Source: Gamarada debralockiae (lineage: Eukaryota; Ascomycota; Leotiomycetes; Helotiales; Hyphodiscaceae). Taken from it: a stretch of DNA of 51,486 nt. The notes under the pieces were generated by a model, which saw only the letters and a list, made by a program, of their open reading frames with translations, was not told where the DNA came from and searched no databases. The DNA lies in NCBI GenBank assembly GCA_002803225.1, contig NXFV01000707.1:1-51486 (forward strand). The letters run 5' to 3'. The position numbers were made by a program, and so were the translations under genes. How positions within the stretch are numbered: the stretch's first letter is position 1; every line of letters begins with the position of its first letter. Shown here piece by piece: positions 1 to 9,960 of the stretch.

Positions 1-2016
1 AGGCGTGCAAAGGGATCGGAGGGATTGCCTTGAACTTGAGGCGTCATGTCATCATGTTCTTCTGCATTAAAAACGTTACCTATTGCCCTAGCTCAAACAT
101 TTCAGTCACTGCACCATCTTCCCATATCCTACTATACTCTGGGGCTCTTGGATATGTTCATCTGTATGGATCACGATACCTGCCTCGTGCCTAGTAAAGT
201 TGATTGTAGAGGTGATTTCATCAGGGAAGGTACGAGTGACATCGAGGTCGATGTCTTTCTGGTGCCGAATTGTATTTTGTTCTTATTCATCCGTCTGGTA
301 TGGCTAATGGATTGGATAGTGAGCAGATGGGGTGGGAAAGGAGCGAGGGAGTCTGTTGGTGGGGAGAAAGCCGTGGGCGATGATAAGCAGGTGGGTGGCG
401 AGGCAAAGCAGAGGAAGAAAGTTGGAATAGAGGAGAACAGCAGTTTGAGCTTGTTGGTTGAGCTTGAACAAGTTGAAGCCAACTATTAAATCAAAATTCG
501 CGACGAAATAGACACGATGGTTGTTTGATTTTGCAGAAAAGAAGTACGTCCCTCACGTCTGTCTGAATAAGGGCTTTGTCAGGTGATACTTGCCGAACGA
601 ACCACACCATTTCAAATTGTCTACGCGTTGCACTGCGCACCGATCCACGGCCTCTCAAACGTCATAAACGTTGAAAAAATAGACATGGGTGAACTAAACA
701 TCTTAGGACCCAAAATCACTCCGTCGTTTTCCTGAAACATCACTTCGCCACGTCACCAAACGTCAACTCCCCTATCAGCAATATCAAAGCAATCGTTGCT
801 GACACGGTGCCCTCAACTCATATAGCGCTACATATAAACCCCAAAACCACCTCCACACCCGGAATATTTCCACAAAGCGCAACTCCTCCTTTGCTTGGTC
901 CCTTCCACCGGGAAATTACTCTCTTCGTCCTGTTATCCATCGCATTAATCCTCGGAATCAAAATACGAATTTGGGCGGAAGCATTTCTACCCCAGTATCA
1001 AAACGAAGCTCTTTTGACAAGCTTAATGCTACCCTTCAACGACTCGAAATTGAAGCCGAACTTATACTTGAAAGTTATCCTGACCCGCAACAGATATCTT
1101 TGCATCAATGGCTATATACTCTTGTCTTTGAAAATTGTTTCCCAACGCTCTGCAAAGGTTTCATAGCTTTGGTACTAACTGGGATATATTATATAATGAT
1201 AGCTCACTGGATCTAGAATGTTGAGGACTGTTCCTGAGCAGCTGTTTATTCAACTACCTTCTCAGCTGTGGTTACATGTCCACAACTTCTCCGCGTTATT
1301 GCGAGGTTTTCGGAAATATTGTCGACGGACATCTACACATATCTGCTGAAATTAGTTGTCGACCCGTTCCTCCTAGGAGCTGGGGGATCTGAGTGGGGTG
1401 TCGATATCTTCGTGTGCATAATAGGCTTCTGTTGATAGTATTCGCGGATTTGATCTTGATGTCATTCATCCTAGTCGAGATGGCGATGTGGATGTTTTAG
1501 ATTGAGAGTCTCCTTGAGCTCTTTGGAGGAATGGCTGTTCCTTCGTATCATATCGATCTAGTAATGGAGCTTGAAGATGGGCGTGTCTTAGGCTTGGGAG
1601 GGAGATAAAGACGTTGTGAGGACGGTGGGAGGTAGAGGCCTGGGAGAAAAGGAGGCGGCGAGGGCGGGAGTTGAAATGGGATAGATGAAAAGGAACATAA
1701 ACTTGCTGGTTGAGTAAGGCCGGTGCCATTCGTTCCACCAAAAGTCAGCTTCCCTCCAAACTTTTACTGAAAAGGGGGAAGGGCTTGCACCATCCTAGAA
1801 GCTTTCCCTTAATTTTGCTTGGGGAACCATATCGTTGAACGAACCAATCCTTCAATTCATGTCAATGATTACAAACTAAAAATACTTCGCATGTTATCAT
1901 GGTCCAGTTCCAATCGCTGAAACATGTTGAATGATCCATTCCCAGAAATCGTAGATTCAAGAAAAGAAAAAAGTTCCGCGGGCGGAGCCCGCTGAATCCG
2001 TCAGCCAATAAAAACG
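1..2016. other. gene-poor stretch, no supported gene
   Basis: I see no recognisable gene here. Several short open frames exist (46-489 plus; 807-1166 and 971-1216 plus; 1466-1741 minus), but they lack family motifs, mostly start at non-ATG codons and lack convincing splice signals. The 971-1216 frame (81 codons, TTG start, hydrophobic C-terminal segment) is the most protein-like, yet has no ATG and no recognised relative. AT-rich and poly-purine runs near 1960-1990 lead into the tRNA region. Confidence 0.5.
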
Positions 2017-2062
2017 CGTCTTTGATGGTCATGGTTTTCGTTCGTCATGCGGAAGTTCGCGG
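2017..2062 (+). repeat. degenerate tRNA-Asp 5'-half-like fragment
   Basis: This plus-strand stretch matches the 5' half of the tRNA-Asp gene that lies on the minus strand 100 bp away. The shared core runs from the acceptor 5' strand (TCTTTGATGGTC) through the anticodon stem region. An 8-nt gap falls between two GGTC copies, and several positions carry T where the tRNA has C. It lacks the T-arm and 3' acceptor strand, so it cannot be a functional tRNA. It may be a remnant of a duplicated, inverted tRNA. Confidence 0.55.
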
Positions 2063-2165
2063 TTGCCCAAAAAAACCCCCCGCAAACCAACTTCCCCCCA
2101 AAAAAATTTCCAAAAAAGTGATGAGTTTTCCGAGCAAAGCTCAGGGTCTTGAACTCAAGAGAAGT

Positions 2166-2248
2166 CTCTCTGACGGGGAGTCGAACCCCGATCTCCCGCG
2201 CATTGCCGGAATGACAAGCGGAAATCATGACCGTTAGACCATCAAAGA
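2166..2248 (-). tRNA. tRNA-Asp (GUC) with 11-nt intron
   Basis: Read on the minus strand, a 7-bp acceptor stem (TCTTTGA with TCAGAGA), a D-arm containing AACGGTCA, a 5-bp anticodon stem (TCCGC with GCGGG) and a T-arm with GGTTCGACTCC form a complete cloverleaf. The anticodon loop reads TTGTCA then C, interrupted after position 37 by 11 nt at 2201-2211, the canonical place for a nuclear tRNA intron. Anticodon GTC and discriminator G fit aspartate. A/T runs near 2112-2118 supply a possible Pol III terminator about 50 nt downstream. Confidence 0.9.
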
Positions 2249-3062
2249 CGGGCGGAGAATGACAGATCTCGCGCACTATTTTGGGAGCCAGAATTGCGTA
2301 TTTCACTTCATACGCCTTTATCGGCCCAAGCGAAAGCGCGGCCCGCGACCAACCGCACCCAGACCCCGAGATTTGGCGGAATTGGCCCATGTATATCTGT
2401 AGCAATCCTTCTATAAGTTGTTGGAATTCGCAGTACTGTACTCTGAGTAGTTCATCTCGAACCCGAGCAGGAGAGTTTCTGTGGTGCAGATAGGCCTTAC
2501 CAAGCTGAAGGCGCCTGTCGCGCCCCTTTATTTACCGCGAATGGTGGAGCTTAATGTAAATAAAAGATTTTGATGCCTTATATCGAAAACTTGCGCCTAC
2601 ACCTAAGCTGCCGTCTAATTAGTCTCCCCTGACTTGCTAAATTGTTGAAAATGGAGGATTACAACTTCTCCTCTGCCCTCCATCTTTGGCGCCTGCCCTA
2701 TTCATATCTTGAAGACTATAGGTTGACCGGCGAAAAATCCGCAGTCCTAAGCAGTCTTCACCCTTTCTTTTGCCTAGCGAAAGTTGACCCTACTTTTTCC
2801 TGGCCCCCTAATCATGGAGTCTTCCCCAGAGACCATGGAAGCATGTCTTAAAGCCATGCAAGAAAAGGCGCTGCAGGTACCTTCGGGCCGGCGACGGAAG
2901 AAGCAACAGCATTTGCGATAACCGTGAGTGCCATCACAAAGATGAAATTAACGTTTCTGGCGACTTACAATGACCCAGGATTGGACAGCCGGTCTACCGC
3001 ACGCGATTGCATTCCCTCTTGACTCTTCAAACTTGCGATTATATATTCGGCGCCGCAACAAA
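2249..3062. other. intergenic region with TATA-like element
   Basis: No gene is supported. A short ATG frame at 2814 (about 35 codons) has no recognisable match and could be a decayed upstream exon. A TATA-like TTATATATT lies about 25 bp upstream of the membrane-protein pseudogene start at 3063 and may be its old promoter. Confidence 0.4.
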
Positions 3063-4260
3063 ATGTCTTTCAGCACAAATGCCGCCGACTGGTCGTACAA
3101 CGATTGTTCCTTCGAGTATCCGAACGGAACTTCGAACTTTTACAATTTTTCGAGTCCAAGCCTGCCGAACTGTAATTGCATTGCCACGTTTCAAGCTGAT
3201 CCAGACATCGCCGGCCCGGGAATAAGCAATCCGCACAGTGCGGCAACGTTCTCAGTAATAAAGTCTTTCAGGCCCTATCTGCATTCGTTTTAACTGCTTG
3301 GATAACTTGTTTCATTTCAGCAGTTGCGTGGTACTGCCTGCATGCGAAATCTTCAGTGAATACCTCTCCGAGACTAGAGATGGAAATCGCAAGAACTTCG
3401 AATCTTTTGTTCGGGGAATTATTCACCTCGGCCTTGCAGGTAGTGCAAACAAGCGTAGTATCTGGGGACGACTTGCGGACTCCGCACGGCATGGAACATA
3501 CGCAGGAGCTGCGCGATTTCTTCGCCTTTTCATCACCAAGCATCCTAAAGCCAGCAACTTCTCAGAGTCTGCGCTTGATATTCTCTGTGATGTGCAACTA
3601 ATCACCGGAATTTCCATCATGGTAGCGGCTTTCGCACGACTCAACACGATGACCTTCTACCACCAACAGATGATCGAGAACTACTTTTGCTTGACCCTCA
3701 ACTCTTTCATGTTGGGGAGATCCGGAACCTTAAATCAAAAGGCTGAATATGAGAAAGACAACGATACTTGGCACTACTGGACCCGAACTTTCTTGATATT
3801 CGTCGCAATGGTTCTGTATCTCACTTTCCAGCCTTTTGTAGTATTTCGCCAATACATTGAGTAGGATCCGATCACAAGTGCGATTGCTTTATCTCCCACG
3901 ACACGTCGACTTTCTCCTCAAGCTATTTATGGATTGTTGGTCTGGTACTATATACCACATACATCACACTTCTACTCGTGGCACGTCTCACAAGCCGAGG
4001 GAATTCGACATGGATGAACATATTCTCTGACTTTTCAGTGAAAAAGAAGCACTATACCGCAGACGTTACACTGCTTGGGTAGATTCATTGCTTCAAGTCC
4101 CGATCTTCTCGGATCGTCGACATGAAGTTGTCCAATACGTCTCTCGTTCCGGACGAGACAGCCTGGGGTTTCAGTCAAGTTCTTCCCCTGGCCCCGGTCG
4201 GCCTGATACTCTTATATATTATGGATTCTGCACGAGGTAGTATTTCCACTATCCTACGAG
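3063..4260 (+). pseudogene. decayed fungal multi-pass membrane protein
   Basis: Fragments in different frames line up in order with a family of uncharacterised ascomycete membrane proteins. The pieces are: an N-terminal extracellular-type segment ending in ADPDIAG (frame from ATG 3063 to about 3213); a first transmembrane stretch read in another frame (about 3215-3560); the QLITGISI helix and following TM segment in a third frame (about 3565-3862, stop TAG); a helix containing YTTYITLLL in the first frame again (about 3865-4078, stop TAG); and a last helix with WGFSQVLP (about 4150-4250). No GT-AG introns of plausible size explain the first frame changes, and a stretch before the last helix appears to be missing. 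I read this as a pseudogene with several indels. Assembly errors or unusual splicing are the alternatives. The family assignment is from memory. Confidence 0.55.
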
Positions 4261-4965
4261 TATCGTGTTGGCTGGCTTATAGTGTCGTAGATGCCAGGAG
4301 AGAGGGATCTGAAGATGATGCAAGACCAGAAGTTCAAAGAGTGTTCTCTCCCACGATTCGCATGAATTACAGAACGTGCAGTATCGGTAGGAAAACATGA
4401 ATTAGGTTGGCAACTTCAGGTCCACTTGCACTTGCCCATGACGCTTCCCAGAGCAGCTTACTTGAGGCTGATTCGTATACAAGGGTCCCCAGCTCGTATG
4501 TACCACTATACTCTGGCGGCCCAGCTCCTTTCAGTGGACATAACGTATTTCATGAACAAATAGTATACAACATTTCAGCCACAATTCTCTCTCATTTCTT
4601 AACACCGGGGCGGCGATGTATGCACTCCCGAATTTAATGCGGGGGGACCGACGGACTCCGACCAGCCAGCACCAAGTATCCATGATTCTTGCATGGTCAG
4701 CTTACAGCCTTATGAGGGTAAGCGTAAGTCTGCTTAGGTGCTCGTAAAGCAAAGCCCATCAAACTTGACAATCGCCAAATTCGGAAACCTCTCCAAATTT
4801 TCCATCTAAGCTTCAACCGAATTTTGCATTTGCGGACAGCAACACGTTCATACGATCAAAAAGAAAGTCGGAGATCATGGCAATTACGAAGAGCATATAT
4901 AGACTGCTTCTGCAGCAGTCCAGAAACACAGAAGTCAAGCTGTGCCCAGGACCAAAATTGTCAAC
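4261..4965. promoter_or_regulatory. upstream region of flavoprotein gene
   Basis: No gene is supported between the pseudogene and the flavoprotein start. A TATA-like element (CATATATAG) at about 4893-4901 lies some 65-70 bp before the ATG at 4966, a plausible core promoter. One non-ATG frame at 4407-4637 was not taken as a gene. Confidence 0.45.
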
Positions 4966-6285
4966 ATGAAGATTCCCACTTTTCTCACTGCGTTTTTAAA
5001 CTTGACCTTCTGGCAACCGATACCCACCTATGGCCATGAGGACCACAGCAGAGATTTTGACACAAACAATTATGCCCCTGAAGATGTCATAACTCGGGAT
5101 GTCGCGGTGATTGGTGGTGGATCCTCTGGCACCTATGGTGCCATCAACCTTCGCTTCCTGGGACAGCGTGTCGTGCTCGTGGAAAAGCAAGCTTCACTGG
5201 GAGGCCATGTCAACACCTATACCGACCCAGCAACGGGAACCACAGTCGACTATGGGGTCCAAGCTTTCTGGAATATCTCTGCGGTGACCGACTACTTCGC
5301 ACACTTCGACATTCCAACCACTGAGTTCTCTTTCGTATCTGGAATCCCTGTTTACACGGACTTCCAGACCGGGCAGCAAATCAACGTTACAACCAGCTAC
5401 AACTTCAGCGGGTATGCTGCCCAGGTTGAGAAATATCCGTACCTCACGTATAGCTGGAATCTTCCCTACCCTGTACCGTCTGATCTTTTGCTCCCATTAT
5501 CAGGCTTTATCACGAAATACAGCATCGGAGATATTGCCTACAACGTTTACTTCAACACACAAGGAGTTGCCGATGTACTGCAACAGTTGACGATCAATGT
5601 GATCAAGTACTTCGATGCGGCTTTTGTCGGGCCTCAGGGAGGCAATTTCGTGACAACACTGGCTCACGATAATGGGGAGATATACACCAAGGCCTTGATA
5701 GAACTTGGTTCAGATGCTCTTCTCTCGTCGACTGTCGTATCTGCTCAGCGACCCAATGATAACTCTGGAGTACGACTCGTGGTCCAAACCCCCTCAGCCA
5801 AAAAGCTCATCATAGCAAAGAAGCTGCTCCTCAGCATCCCGCCTACTCTGGACAACATGCGCCAATTTGACCTAGACGTCCAGGAATCCGCCCTTTTCTT
5901 TCAGTGGAAATACAGCGCATACTACACTATGCTGATCAACAATACCGGACTGCCAGCTGGATACCACTACATCAACGCCAACGCAAGGACATCAGATTAC
6001 AACATCCCATCCTTACCAGCACCATACCAAGTCACCCCAACCGCGATCGAGGGCCTCTACTCCGTGTGGTACGGCAGCCCCTACCCACACTCTCAAGCCG
6101 CCATCGAAGCCGACGTGATAGCCGTCATCCATCGTCTACAGAGAACCACAAATTCAAGCGCCGCCCCGAAACCGAACTTCGTGGAATTCAAAAGCCACAC
6201 GCCGTTCAAGCTTGTGGTATCGGCGGACGCAATCAGTAATGGGTTTTATAGACAGTTGGAGGGACTGCAACAGTGTTTCCAGTAG
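4966..6285 (+). CDS. FAD-dependent oxidoreductase, C-terminally truncated by MITE
   Basis: This is a single-exon gene of 439 codons starting at ATG 4966; an in-frame GTG at 4942 is not needed. The first ~23 residues are hydrophobic and signal-peptide-like, suggesting secretion. A dinucleotide-binding motif (VAVIGGGSSGTYGA, about residues 46-59) followed by VVLVEK shows an FAD-binding Rossmann fold. The overall pattern resembles the flavin amine-oxidase-like group annotated in fungi as beta-cyclopiazonate-dehydrogenase-like. That name is homology only, since no cyclopiazonate cluster genes are seen here. The frame ends at TAG 6283-6285, inside a transposon-like insert that begins at 6271. The expected C-terminal ~34 residues, including a YTGAAF motif, lie intact beyond the insert at 6471-6575. 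FAD binding could survive, but the C-terminal part that normally completes the flavin domain is lost, so activity is doubtful. Copies without the insert may exist in other strains. Confidence 0.8.
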   Translation: MKIPTFLTAFLNLTFWQPIPTYGHEDHSRDFDTNNYAPEDVITRDVAVIGGGSSGTYGAINLRFLGQRVVLVEKQASLGGHVNTYTDPATGTTVDYGVQAFWNISAVTDYFAHFDIPTTEFSFVSGIPVYTDFQTGQQINVTTSYNFSGYAAQVEKYPYLTYSWNLPYPVPSDLLLPLSGFITKYSIGDIAYNVYFNTQGVADVLQQLTINVIKYFDAAFVGPQGGNFVTTLAHDNGEIYTKALIELGSDALLSSTVVSAQRPNDNSGVRLVVQTPSAKKLIIAKKLLLSIPPTLDNMRQFDLDVQESALFFQWKYSAYYTMLINNTGLPAGYHYINANARTSDYNIPSLPAPYQVTPTAIEGLYSVWYGSPYPHSQAAIEADVIAVIHRLQRTTNSSAAPKPNFVEFKSHTPFKLVVSADAISNGFYRQLEGLQQCFQ

Positions 6286-6462
6286 TGCACACTGCAGTGT
6301 GAAAATGGGCCTGAGAAACTTGATGCAATAAATCTTTAGACAGCTCTCCCATACAAATTGTGTAATATATTGCAATATATTGCAATAATTGGCAATATAA
6401 TAATCAAAATTATTCCAAGTAGTAATAAAGGGGGGCGATTTTCTGCACTACTAAAAACACTG
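6271..6462. mobile_element. hAT-type MITE, 192 bp, with 8-bp TSD
   Basis: The element starts with CAGTGTTTCCAGTAGTGCA and ends with the inverted copy CAGTGTTTTTAGTAGTGCA, giving 19-nt terminal inverted repeats with 17 identities. The two differences are C/T pairs. It is flanked by GACTGCAA (6263-6270) and GACTGCAG (6463-6470), an 8-bp target duplication with one mismatch. An 8-bp TSD with CAGTG ends is typical of hAT elements. The interior is AT-rich, includes tandem ATTGCAATAT units near 6365-6392, and has no coding capacity, so it depends on a transposase elsewhere. It interrupts the flavoprotein gene. Confidence 0.85.
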
Positions 6463-6575
6463 GACTGCAGGGATACCGCGATACGTGGTATACGGGCGCG
6501 GCGTTCTTGAGCCATAATTCGGGAGAGTTGTGGAATTATACGAGGGCGTTGTTGCCAAGGCTTATTGCTGCTTGA
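6463..6575 (+). pseudogene. displaced 3' end of the flavoprotein gene
   Basis: Immediately after the MITE the second copy of the target site restores the flavoprotein reading frame, which stays open for 34 codons to TGA at 6573-6575. The peptide has the family's C-terminal features, WYTGAAF and a final helix with ALLPRLI. It now has no start of its own and is separated from the truncated gene by the insert. The sequence itself appears undamaged, which suggests a recent insertion. Confidence 0.8.
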
Positions 6576-7946
6576 AGGGACCGGGAGGTGGAGAGAAGGA
6601 AATGGAGCAGAGTTTTCGCTCAGAAGTATGTCTGCTGTTGAGATGAAGGCAAACGAAGTATCAATAGTTTGATCTTTGAATTAGTGAAATATTGAAATTG
6701 CCATCAAATCAAACACTTCACAAGAAAATTTAAAACAAGAACTACAGAGTACAAGTAGAAGAGAGGTAGCAATGGATAGTAGAGAGTACAGACGCTTGTT
6801 CGCATCTCGTCTCGTGCTATAGTTCTCGCCGCTGCAGCGAAAGAATTCTTCGAATAAATGGAAAGGACAGAATTAGCCGGCCGGTGCGGATGATGGTATC
6901 CTGGCCTTAAATTTTTCAGTAGCTCGCCAACCTCTCTTCTTCCCTTGCAATAAATTTGATTTTGACCATAATTTTCCGCAAATTATTCTAAATCACAATA
7001 TTTTCAATCCTTAATTATGATCTTTTGGGCTGTTACCTTCACGTGCTCAAACTTTTGGAGATCTGCGAGTCTATGAATAAGCCTATTCTAGAGTCACTGA
7101 GAACAGTCAAGTTGAGCACCGACACGGGTTCGACCGCCAAGAGCTCCCTTTATTTCCCCATTGTGTTCCAACGATTCCTATTAATTTCATGGATTGCTTC
7201 TCAACGGCTGCATACATCTGGCGCATACCTGGAAACGCAATTGCTCAGTTGTATTGAAGAGCTCTGCATCGCACCTGCATGAGCCCGTAAATATTTTATG
7301 GGCTCTAGTAAGCGACCAGCACTTGGGAATGATCGCCCATTCTATGTAAGTCAGTCGGTGGATAATTACTCTATCTGAACTTTCGAGAGATCCTCCATTA
7401 GATACGAAGCGATCTCATTTTCTCTGGTCAATTATTTAAGTGAGGTATCGGCATTCGACAACAGCAGGACCTACCGCAAGCCCGGAGTCATTGCTGAGAC
7501 AGACTGAAAGCCTTTTACAAAGCCCAAATTTCCCGAAATCCTGCCCTGGGATATTCACTCTGTCTTTGTTCATGTTCTAAATACGAGGGTGCAAAGGGCA
7601 TAAGCGTCGTACGAGGAGATTCGCTTGTCCTTTGTCCCGACTAGACAAAAATTCTGGAAACAAATTTTGATCCCGCATATAGTTACTGGATTAATTGAAT
7701 GGAATTTTGGACTGTTTTCATTCTATGTCAACAACGCCGACAGAAATAATAACAAGCAGCGGTTATTTTAAAGCAACGGGAGCGTCCTTTGTTTTCAGCA
7801 ACCTGATGGTGAATGGCGCTTAGTACAATAGAGCCGCAAAAACTCAAACAATATTAAGCAGCTATATTGTTAAGAGTGAATTTTTCTTGGCGAGTATAGA
7901 AGACCTTCAATATCTTCTTCTCTTGAGCTTCTACATATCCACCAAT
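6576..7946. other. AT-rich intergenic region
   Basis: No gene is supported. An open frame at 7025-7282 starts at a non-ATG codon and has no recognisable motif. The region contains oligo-A/T runs, and the segment just upstream of 7947 is presumably the promoter of the methyltransferase gene. No clear TATA element was identified. Confidence 0.4.
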
Positions 7947-9137
7947 ATGTCCCTCAATCCAACAGCAGATGATACAGGTGCCGTGTATCGAAAAGTGTGG
8001 GGCAAGGGCAACGTCAAAGCCGTCACACAAGAAGAACGGGACAAGCGCAACGCAGATGCAAAGGAAATTGCCGATGCTTACTATGATCTCGTTAATGACA
8101 ACTATGAGGAAGGATGGGGTCGAAAGTTCCACTTCTGCCGCTACCAACCTGGCGAGTCAATTGCTGCCGGCCTCGCAAGACACGAACACTACATGGCGTT
8201 GATGACCGAGATGAAACCTGGAATGAAGATCCTGGACGTGGGATGCGGAGTCGGCGGTCCTGCCCGTTCGGTGGCTTCTTTTACTGGCGGTCACGTCACT
8301 GGAATCACTATAAACAAGGTCCAAGTCGCACGTGCAAAGCTTTATTCAGAGGAAGAGGGATTGTCTGGTTGTGTTAACTTCATAGAAGGGGACTGGATGG
8401 TTGGCCTTCCCTTTTCCCCTCTCCTAGCACTTGTAGGTCCGAATGTTAACTTGTACCATTCACAGAAAATGCCATTTCCTGACGACACCTTCGACCGCAT
8501 CTATGCTATGGAGGCCACCTGTTACGCCACTTCGCTGGAGCAAGTGTACACTGAAATACGACGTGTGCTCAAGTCTGGCGGCTTCTTTGGGACCTACGAA
8601 TGGCTCATCACACCGAAATATGACGACAAAAACCTAGCCCACCGCAAAATTCGTAACCGTATTGAGCGCGGTGCTGGCGTACCTAATCTCGTCGACGCCA
8701 AGCATGCAATCAGAGCATTGGAGCGAGCAGGTTTGGAAGTCGTGACACAGGAAGATCTGGGAATAACAACCCCTATCAACCCGATTCCGTGGTGGTGAGT
8801 TCCCCTTTTGTTTGCAAGCTTCTGCTGCATCATTAGTGCATTTCCCTCTCGACGAGTGGATGGCTGACTACAAATCTCAAACAGGTATCCCCTTGATGGA
8901 GACTTGACCTACGCCACGCACGGACGCGACAAGATCAAGGTGTTCATGATGAAAAAATGGGTGCACCTGATCATGTTGGCGATCTTTTGGGTTTTGGAAT
9001 GCTTGAGCATTGTACCGAAAGGCAGGAACGAAGCAATTAAAACGGTGGCTATGTGCGTGTTTTCAATGCGAGACGGTGGAAGAACGGGGATCTTCACACC
9101 CCTGCATTTGTTGGTCGCAAAGAAGCCGAAGAAATGA
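7947..9137 (+). CDS. sterol 24-C-methyltransferase-like (Erg6 paralogue), 3 exons
   Basis: Proposed exons are 7947-8399, 8466-8794 and 8885-9137, joining to 344 residues. It transfers a methyl group from S-adenosylmethionine; in Erg6 the substrate is a sterol side chain. The SAM motif LDVGCGVGGPAR lies at about residues 96-107, preceded by the Erg6 signatures YEEGWG and ARHEHY, and followed by MPFPDDTFDRIYAMEATCYA. The exon 2/3 junction rebuilds PWWYPLDG. Intron 1 (66 bp) is a multiple of three without stops, so it reads through, but removing it restores the family's spacing between GDWM and KMPFP. The protein is shorter than typical Erg6 (about 370-380 residues), and its C-terminal third is divergent and hydrophobic near VHLIMLAIFWVLE. 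I infer a secondary copy with modified substrate range rather than the main ergosterol enzyme. Confidence 0.8.
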
Positions 9138-9172
9138 GATGAGGGAAGGAAATAAATGTCTTTTCCAACATG

Positions 9173-9260
9173 TTTTTTTTTTTTTGGTTTTGTTTTGTTT
9201 TGTTTTGTTTTGTTTTGTTTTGTTTTGTTTTGTTTTGTTTTGTTTTGTTTTGGGGGGGGG
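9173..9260. repeat. poly-T, (TTTTG)13 and poly-G microsatellite
   Basis: A run of 13 T (9173-9185) is followed after GG by 13 perfect TTTTG units (9188-9252), and the last G opens a run of nine G (9252-9260). It lies 36 bp after the methyltransferase stop codon, probably in its 3' UTR or terminator. It should be length-polymorphic and prone to assembly error. Confidence 0.9.
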
Positions 9261-9585
9261 TTGAATTCATTAATTTGCTAGGTACATCGAGTTGTAGCGA
9301 CGATTAAAGATTGTGGCAGCCATCATTGGTCATCACTACTCTTCTGCCTGAGCTTCTTGCTTTCTTAATGCCGTGTCGCACAGTTCTACCAAAGCTTGCT
9401 CCGAATGGCTTCTTCTCACCACCCTTCATGCTTGCGATGTCCTTCAAGGCCTGTGGCGTTGTCAGTTGAGCTTTATTTTGGGGGCGAAATATAGTGGCAT
9501 TTTTAGACTAGCTGATATCTAAAGAGCTAAAAAATTCAAAGAGGGGAAGAGCTCTCTTATACCACAAAAGAGGGGTAAATACAGG

Positions 9586-9960
9586 CTATACTCGATTAGG
9601 TAGTTCCAACCAACAGACGTTGCGAAGTTTCTCCCAGTCCAAACCAAATGCTGCTGCTAAGACTGGAGCGAGGCCATGCGAGGCGCACATCTCATTCTGC
9701 TGCTCTCGCTCCACCTTTCTCTTCGAAAGCTTGTCTAGTTCCTGCTTTACAGTCGATTTTCCAACCAGCGGCATATTCAGAATCTTGTCAACGGAGGTGG
9801 CAGCGAAGTACATTCCTCCAAGGTAGTACTCGTGCTTGGTCTTTTCGAGGCGGGATCATGCCTCTACTGAAGCATTTGAGATATCTAATGAAAAGTTTTG
9901 CCATATTTTCGAAGCCGGGATTTTGTTTGAGGGAATCGAGAGCCTCGATTCTCTTAGCGG
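9586..9960 (-). pseudogene. decayed relative of the 10448 hypothetical gene
   Basis: The minus strand encodes a piece (ATG 9813 to stop at 9586, 75 codons) with CASHGLAPVLAAAF, which aligns with CAAHDVAPIFEKAF of the protein encoded at 10448-11065. Extending upstream in the same frame gives a segment with SRLEK and YYLGG that matches ARLDR and SYIGA of that protein. It is interrupted by a TGA at 9856-9858, and the frame is open again above it. No intact start or splice pattern was found, so I treat it as a decayed copy in the opposite orientation. A short functional gene with unrecognised introns remains possible. Confidence 0.4.

Noticed and set aside
46..489. 147-codon frame and its antisense 171-482
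   Set aside because: Low-complexity translations in both directions, no motif, no splice context; they are mirror frames of the same repetitive DNA.
971..1216. 81-codon frame with hydrophobic C-terminus
   Set aside because: Protein-like, but the start is TTG and no upstream ATG or exon could be placed; kept only as a remark.
6360..6400. ATTGCAATAT tandem units as a separate microsatellite or CRISPR-like array
   Set aside because: They lie inside the MITE, are too few and have no spacers; considered part of the element.
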